From assembly GCA_049514335.1 (NCBI GenBank), contig JBEKVE010000106.1:1-10943 (forward strand): DNA of 10,943 bases, written 5' to 3'. The notes beneath the pieces were generated by a model. It did not search any database and was not told the origin of the DNA. It saw only the letters and a list, made by a program, of their open reading frames with translations. Positions 6,987 to 10,943 of the stretch are shown here, piece by piece; position 1 is the first letter of the stretch; each line of letters starts with the position of its first letter. Source of the stretch: JBEKVE01 sp049514335 (GTDB taxonomy: Bacteria > Actinomycetota > Acidimicrobiia > Acidimicrobiales > UBA8190). The position numbers were made by a program, and so were the translations under genes.

Positions 6987-7015
6987 AACCTAACGAGGGT
7001 GCAGCGACCCTTCAA
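6987..7015 (-). promoter_or_regulatory. sigma-70-like promoter of the CTERM protein gene
   Basis: On the minus strand a -35 box TTGAAG (7015-7010) is followed by a 17-nt spacer and a -10 box TAGGTT (6992-6987), the ideal spacing. TAGGNT-type -10 boxes are common in actinobacteria. Transcription would begin near 6980, leaving a leader of about 20 nt that contains the GGAGG site and the GTG start at 6959. The GGTTG/CAACC inverted repeat (6976-6980 and 6986-6990, 5-nt loop) overlaps the -10 box and start point and could be a repressor site. Confidence 0.55.
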
Positions 7016-7028
7016 TGCACGGCACGGA

Positions 7029-7069
7029 GTGTTTGCCGAGGTTTCCGTCAGCGTTCGCGGCGTGTTTGC
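7029..7069. repeat. paired GTGTTTGC direct repeats upstream of a promoter
   Basis: GTGTTTGC occurs at 7029-7036 and again at 7062-7069, 33 bp apart from start to start and in the same orientation. Relative to the proposed transcription start near 6980 they lie at about -49 to -56 and -82 to -89, in the region where activators bind. Same-face spacing of about three helical turns fits a dimeric or tandem binding site. Confidence 0.45.
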
Positions 7070-7087
7070 ACACACGGGCGAATTCGC
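7061..7087. promoter_or_regulatory. inverted repeats between the signalling operon and the CTERM gene
   Basis: A 5-bp inverted repeat CGTGT (7061-7065) and ACACG (7072-7076) is followed directly by the perfect 10-bp palindrome GCGAATTCGC (7078-7087). They lie 25-50 bp beyond the stop of the GGDEF-EAL gene and upstream of the next promoter. They could be a 3'-end hairpin for the signalling operon or a regulator site. There is no T-run, so a terminator call would be weak. Confidence 0.3.
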
Positions 7088-7112
7088 ACAACCGTCACCG
7101 ACGAGGTGCCGC

Positions 7113-8930
7113 TCAGGCGCCGGGGCGCCGGGCCAGTGGGTCGACGTCGATCAGCCCGGCGCCATCGCCCTCGGCGACCGCGTGCAGAGGAGCCCAGGCC
7201 GGGGCGTGCGACCACAGTTGCGTGGCAGTGCCGGGGTACCCGAAGTAGTAGCCCTGGGCGTGCTCGCACCCCAAGGAGCGAAGGGCCTCGCTCTGGGCCT
7301 TGGTCTCCACGCCCTCGCCCACCACCGCCAGGCCCAAGGCGTGGCCCAGGCCCACCAGACCCCGCACAGTGGCCGTGCCCCGGCGCTCGCCCAGCATGTC
7401 GAGCGTGGCCACGAAGCGGCGGTCGATCTTGATGCCGGTGATGGGGAGCTCCTGCAGCCACCACAAGTTGGAGTGACCGGCACCGAAGTCGTCGAGGTTC
7501 AGCGACACACCCTGCTCGCGCAACAGCTGCAGGACCTCCACCGTGGCCCCCACGTCACGCAGCGCCTCCTCCACGATCTCGAAACCGAGCAGCCCGGGCG
7601 GCACGTCGTAGGCGCGCACCATCTCGTCGACGAGCTGCGCGAAGTGCGGGTTCGCCAGCTGGTGGGGCGACACGTTCACCCACAGACGGAACCGGGGTGG
7701 CACGAGGCCCTCGGCCCGCCACGACGCCAGATCCGCCAAGGCCCGATCGAGCACCCACCGCCCGATCGGGACGATGAGGCCGGACTCCTCGGCCACGCCC
7801 AGGAACGAGGCCGGCAGCACGGTGCCGTGCCCGGCGCGATGCCAGCGCAGCAGCGCCTCGGCTCCCATGACGTCCCCGGTGCGCAGGTCGACGAGCGGCT
7901 GGTACACCACGACCAGGTCACCTGACTCCATGCCGGCCCGAAGCCCCCGCTCCACGTCGAATCGCTCCAGCACGCGGTCGCGCATGGCGTCGTCGAACAG
8001 CTCCCACCCGGCCCGCCCCTCCTCCTTGGCGCGGTACATCGCCGTGTCGGCGTTGCGAAGCAGAGCCTCCGGGCTCTGCTCGGCCGTGCCCGGGGAGGTC
8101 ATGGCGATGCCCACGCTGGCGGTCAGGCGGTGCTCGACCCCGCCCACCTCGACGGGGAAGCTGAGCTCGTCGAGCAGGTGGTCGGCGATGCGGCACGCCG
8201 CCGCCGAGGTCCGGATGTCAGGGCACACCACCACGAACTCGTCACCCCCGAAGCGGGCCACGGTGTCGGACTGGCGCCGGGCCCTGGCCAGGCGGTCGGC
8301 CATCTCGCGCAACAGCTCGTCGCCCACGTGGTGCCCGAAGAGGTCGTTCACCACCTTGAATCCGTCGAGGTCGACGAACAGCACGGCGAGCAGCGTCCCC
8401 GTGCGCTGGCAGGCCGCCACCGCCTGGCGCAGCCGGTCGTCGAGCAGAGCGCGGTTGGGCAGGCCGGTGAGCGGGTCGTACAGGGCCTGGTACTCGTTGA
8501 GGCGCTGGAGGCGCTCCACCAGGTCCCGGTGCTCGACCACCAGGCGGCGCCGTTCCAGGGCGTTGTGCACGGCCTGGATGAAGGCCGGGGGGGCGACGGG
8601 CTTGACCAGGTAGCCGTCGAGACGCCCCACCGCCGAGACGGCGGTGTCGAGCGACGCGTACCCCGTGAGCAGGAGGACCGGCATCTCGGGGTCGCGTTCT
8701 TTGAGCTGCCGGGCCAGGTCTATGCCGCTGGCGTCGGGGAGGCGGAAGTCGCACACCACCACCGCCGGATGGTGCAGCTCCTGGAGCTGCAGCGCCTCGT
8801 CGGCCGACGCCGCCCCGAGCGCCCGCACTTCCCCGGTGGCGAGAACGTCGACCAGTCCCTGGCGCACAGCCGCGTCGTCGTCCACCACCAGCACGAGGGC
8901 GTCGCGATCGCGCCCCGCCCCGCCGTTCAC
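7113..8930 (-). CDS. response regulator REC-GGDEF-EAL, predicted bifunctional c-di-GMP enzyme
   Basis: This cytoplasmic protein is predicted to make and break cyclic di-GMP under phosphorylation control. The 605 residues start at a GTG (8930) with GGAG (8940-8937) 6 nt upstream; the start overlaps the previous stop as GTGA. REC domain (about 11-125): acidic DDD 17-19, phosphoacceptor D61 in VVVCDFRLPD, T89, and K110-P111. A helical linker (126-148) leads to GGDEF (about 149-315): DPLTGLPNR, FVDLDGFKVVND and GGDEF 228-232, all canonical, with an inhibitory-site RQSD (219-222) five residues before it. EAL (about 325-575): EALLRW (358-363), N419 in VNVSP, E451/E454 in FEIVEE, DDFGAG (480-485), K501 in IKID, EGVE (539-542) and Q559 in AQGYYF. 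All expected catalytic residues are present. A 30-residue C-terminal tail is unassigned. The open frame continues upstream antisense to conserved signalling genes, which I do not count as coding. Confidence 0.95.
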   Translation of the reverse strand: MNGGAGRDRDALVLVVDDDAAVRQGLVDVLATGEVRALGAASADEALQLQELHHPAVVVCDFRLPDASGIDLARQLKERDPEMPVLLLTGYASLDTAVSAVGRLDGYLVKPVAPPAFIQAVHNALERRRLVVEHRDLVERLQRLNEYQALYDPLTGLPNRALLDDRLRQAVAACQRTGTLLAVLFVDLDGFKVVNDLFGHHVGDELLREMADRLARARRQSDTVARFGGDEFVVVCPDIRTSAAACRIADHLLDELSFPVEVGGVEHRLTASVGIAMTSPGTAEQSPEALLRNADTAMYRAKEEGRAGWELFDDAMRDRVLERFDVERGLRAGMESGDLVVVYQPLVDLRTGDVMGAEALLRWHRAGHGTVLPASFLGVAEESGLIVPIGRWVLDRALADLASWRAEGLVPPRFRLWVNVSPHQLANPHFAQLVDEMVRAYDVPPGLLGFEIVEEALRDVGATVEVLQLLREQGVSLNLDDFGAGHSNLWWLQELPITGIKIDRRFVATLDMLGERRGTATVRGLVGLGHALGLAVVGEGVETKAQSEALRSLGCEHAQGYYFGYPGTATQLWSHAPAWAPLHAVAEGDGAGLIDVDPLARRPGA

Positions 8931-9301
8931 GGTGCGCTCCGCGCCGCGCTCGCCACCTCGTCGAGCAGCCGCCGGGGCGGTACGGGCTTCTGCAGGAACG
9001 ACACGACCTTTCCCTTGAGGCGCGCCTCGACGTCGGGACTCAGGCGTTGCGCGGAGACGAGCACCACCGCCGGTGGCTCGTCGAGTGCGTCGAGGACGCC
9101 GATACCGTCGAGGCGCGGCATGCGCACGTCCAGGACGAGCACCCTGACGGCGCTGTCGCCCAGCATCTGCAGGGCCCGCTCTCCGTCCTCGGCCTCGGTG
9201 ACGACGAAACCCACGCCGCGCAGGATCTCGGCTACCGACCGGCGCACGGCGTCCTCGTCGTCCACCACGAGCACCAGGTCGTCGCGGCGGGGAACGCTCA
9301 C
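8927..9301 (-). CDS. stand-alone receiver-domain response regulator
   Basis: This is a 124-residue single-domain receiver (CheY/Spo0F-like) with no output domain. It would take phosphate from the kinase encoded just upstream and act through protein contact, as a phosphorelay step or as a phosphate sink. The fold markers are complete: acidic pair D14-D15 in LVLVVDDED, phosphoacceptor D58 in VLVLDVRMPRLDG, S83 in VLVSAQ, and K105-P106 in FLQKPVPP. The GTG start at 9301 overlaps the kinase stop (GTGA, 9301-9298), and its own stop overlaps the GTG of the REC-GGDEF-EAL gene (8930-8927). Translation is therefore probably coupled along all three genes. It has no strong Shine-Dalgarno sequence of its own. 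D58 and K105 being intact argues against a degenerate receiver. Confidence 0.93.
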   Translation of the reverse strand: MSVPRRDDLVLVVDDEDAVRRSVAEILRGVGFVVTEAEDGERALQMLGDSAVRVLVLDVRMPRLDGIGVLDALDEPPAVVLVSAQRLSPDVEARLKGKVVSFLQKPVPPRRLLDEVASAARSAP

Positions 9302-10878
9302 GGCATGGCCCCGTCTTTTCCCGAATCGGGCAGGTGCACCTCGACGCGCGCCCCGTGGGGGTCGGTATTGCGCATGGCGATGCTGCCGCCGTGGGCCTCG
9401 ACCAGGCGCCGGACGATGGCGAGCCCGAGGCCAGTGCCGTTGGCCTTGGTGGTGAAGAAGGGCTCGAACAGGCGCTCGGCGTTGGCGTCGTCGACGCCGG
9501 GCCCGTCGTCCTCGACGACCAGGGCGGCACCGTTGGCGTTGGCGCGCACCTCGATGCGCACCGAACCCCCGTCGGGCACGGCCTGATAGGCGTTCGTGAC
9601 CAGGTTGGTGATCACCTCGGCCACCTGGTTCCGGTCCGCCAAGACGGTGTGGGGCACGACGTCGACCTCGAGGTGCACAACCTCCGGCGGCGGAGTCGAT
9701 TGGAGCACCTCGCCCACCACCTCGGCCAGGTCGACCTCGGCCAGCGCCGGCTGCCGGGGACGGACGAAGGCGGTGAGGTCCTCGGCCAGCGTGGCAGCCT
9801 TGTCCGTCTCGCGCTCGGCCATGGCCAGGTGGTCCTCGAACGCCGGCGGGGTCGGCTCACCGAGGCTCCTGCGGATGAGGAACAAGGCGTTGGTCACGGC
9901 GGTGAGCGGGTTGCGCAACTCGTGGCCCACCACCGAAGCCATCTCCCCCAGTGCCGACAACCGCTCGTTTCGCACCAGGGCGCGCTGGGCGTCGTGCAGG
10001 TCGGTGAGCGAGCGCTCGAGGTCGCCGGTGCGCTCGGCCACGAGGGTGGCCGCGTAGCGTTGGCGTCGCACCAGGATCTCCACCGTGATCCCCACCATGA
10101 GGCCCACGAAGATCCCGAGGAAGAGGATGATGAACGGCGCATGGGTGGCGAAGCTGCCCGTGAGCGGGGACTTGGCCTCCGCCACGAGGGTCCACGAGGC
10201 GGTGCCGAGCGGCACGGTGGCGCGCGCCACGGGGCCGGGCAGGGGGAGATGGCGCGAGGTGGACAACAGCAGGTTTGACGACGTCGGCGTCTTGGCGCCG
10301 TACAGCGCCACCCGCAGGTTGTCGAAGGGACGTCCCTCGGTGATGGGGGTGACCGTGAAGGGGTCCAGCGAGAACTGGAGATAGACGGCGTTCCCGGACG
10401 GGACGAGGGGCGGCCCGATGGCGAAACCGGCCGTGCTGCGGTTGCCGCGCCGCACCACCTCCGCGGGTGTGAGCGTGGCCCCGGCCCGGCTGATGGCGAG
10501 CGCTGCCTGGCCGGTGATGGCCTCTCCGGAGGTGAACCCGTGTCCCACCACCGCCGCCACCACGTACCCGGTGGACTCCTTGTCGGCGAGCACCACCGTG
10601 AGCCCGGCGCCGCCGAACGCCTTGGCCTGGGCGGCGAAGGCGGAGGGCGAGCCCTTGGAGAACGTGACGGCGGTGGCGAGCGAATCGAGGGAGGAGCCCA
10701 CCCCCGACAAGATGGACGAGGCGAGCTCGGAGGCCTGCGCCGTGTCGTCCTGGAGGAGGGCCTTCTCTTGCTGCGTCGTGCTCCGATCGGTGACGAGGAA
10801 GCCCACGATGCTCACAGCCACGACGACCACGGTCACGCCCAAGGCAACGGGCGATGCGCGCAGCACCCTGGCCGCCAT
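9298..10878 (-). CDS. membrane sensor histidine kinase
   Basis: This two-component sensor kinase of 526 residues phosphorylates partner receivers. Helix 1 is about 11-30. An extracytoplasmic region (about 31-247) follows, with a helical start and alternating strands later (for example GLTVVLADKEST, AVYLQFSLDPF, ASWTLVAEA). It may be a PDC/Cache-like double-domain sensor, but I cannot assign it. Helix 2 is about 248-270, then a charged coiled-coil linker (about 273-305) without a recognisable HAMP domain. HisKA (about 306-372) carries the phosphoacceptor H319 in GHELRNPLT, in the NtrB/ZraS style. The ATPase domain (about 415-520) has the N box NLVTNAYQAV (425-434), G1 DDGPGV (457-462), F box LFEPFFTTK (470-478) and G2 GTGLGLAIV (481-489). 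The ATG at 10878 has GGGGGAGG 4 nt upstream. It heads a three-gene operon with two receivers. Confidence 0.95.
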   Translation of the reverse strand: MAARVLRASPVALGVTVVVVAVSIVGFLVTDRSTTQQEKALLQDDTAQASELASSILSGVGSSLDSLATAVTFSKGSPSAFAAQAKAFGGAGLTVVLADKESTGYVVAAVVGHGFTSGEAITGQAALAISRAGATLTPAEVVRRGNRSTAGFAIGPPLVPSGNAVYLQFSLDPFTVTPITEGRPFDNLRVALYGAKTPTSSNLLLSTSRHLPLPGPVARATVPLGTASWTLVAEAKSPLTGSFATHAPFIILFLGIFVGLMVGITVEILVRRQRYAATLVAERTGDLERSLTDLHDAQRALVRNERLSALGEMASVVGHELRNPLTAVTNALFLIRRSLGEPTPPAFEDHLAMAERETDKAATLAEDLTAFVRPRQPALAEVDLAEVVGEVLQSTPPPEVVHLEVDVVPHTVLADRNQVAEVITNLVTNAYQAVPDGGSVRIEVRANANGAALVVEDDGPGVDDANAERLFEPFFTTKANGTGLGLAIVRRLVEAHGGSIAMRNTDPHGARVEVHLPDSGKDGAMP

Positions 10879-10882
10879 CCGA

Positions 10883-10890
10883 CCTCCCCC
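10883..10890 (-). promoter_or_regulatory. ribosome binding site of the histidine kinase
   Basis: Minus-strand GGGGGAGG is separated by TCGG from the ATG at 10878 and fixes the start. The remaining 53 bp to the window edge are GC-rich and show no clear promoter, so the operon promoter may lie outside the window. Confidence 0.65.
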
Positions 10891-10943
10891 ATCGCCCCGC
10901 GCCGCCGCCGGGTCGGTCCGCTCCGTGTTGGGGAGTTTGTCCC

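Noticed and set aside
8931..9530. Upstream extension of the REC-GGDEF-EAL frame to give an 805-residue protein
   Set aside because: The extension reads through the receiver and kinase genes in another frame and is Arg/Pro/Ala-rich low-complexity sequence. The GTG at 8930 has a Shine-Dalgarno site and the receiver fold begins right after it.
1..10943. Defence island, prophage, CRISPR array or biosynthetic cluster
   Set aside because: No nuclease, restriction, phage or synthase gene and no regularly spaced repeats were found; every gene belongs to a regulator, transporter, signalling or surface-protein family.

Overview
The window is GC-rich, non-mobile chromosomal DNA with eight protein-coding genes packed closely together. 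High GC, frequent GTG starts, 4-nt GTGA stop/start overlaps, a TAGGTT-type -10 box and a C-terminal PEAP-type sorting tail all point to an actinobacterium. A deep-branching lineage such as Acidimicrobiia is a guess that the sequence alone cannot prove. I see no rRNA, tRNA, CRISPR array, insertion sequence or integrase.

Layout, left to right. (1) 40-756 (-) is a TetR-family repressor and 959-2260 (+) is a 12-helix MFS exporter. They diverge from a 202-bp intergenic region, the classic layout of a repressor controlling its neighbouring efflux pump. (2) 2169-4703 (-) is a two-module FtsX/MacB-type ABC permease and 4705-5505 (-) is its LolD/MacB-type ATPase. They are separated by 1 nt and form a two-gene transporter operon. 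The permease converges on the MFS gene with a 92-bp 3' overlap. (3) 5727-6959 (-) is a secreted protein with a signal peptide, a beta-propeller-like body and a PEP-CTERM-like C-terminal anchor. It has a recognisable promoter of its own. (4) 7113-10878 (-) is a three-gene signalling operon: a membrane histidine kinase, a stand-alone receiver protein, and a REC-GGDEF-EAL protein. Both junctions are 4-nt GTGA overlaps.

How the parts may work together. The kinase probably senses an extracytoplasmic signal through a roughly 215-residue domain I cannot name. It would phosphorylate one or both receivers, and the second receiver would set the balance between c-di-GMP synthesis and breakdown. All key GGDEF and EAL residues, and an RxxD inhibitory site, are present, so the enzyme looks bifunctional rather than degenerate. 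The CTERM surface protein starts just downstream and has paired 8-bp repeats in activator position upstream of its promoter. It is a reasonable but unproven candidate for co-regulation. The ABC and MFS transporters look functionally separate.

The strongest leads are the kinase/REC/REC-GGDEF-EAL operon with its unidentified sensor domain, the promoter with paired repeats in front of the CTERM surface protein, a probable CTG start for the ABC ATPase, the antisense 3' overlap of two transporter genes, and a tandem 14-residue duplication inside the TetR regulator. None of these amounts to a demonstrably new system.
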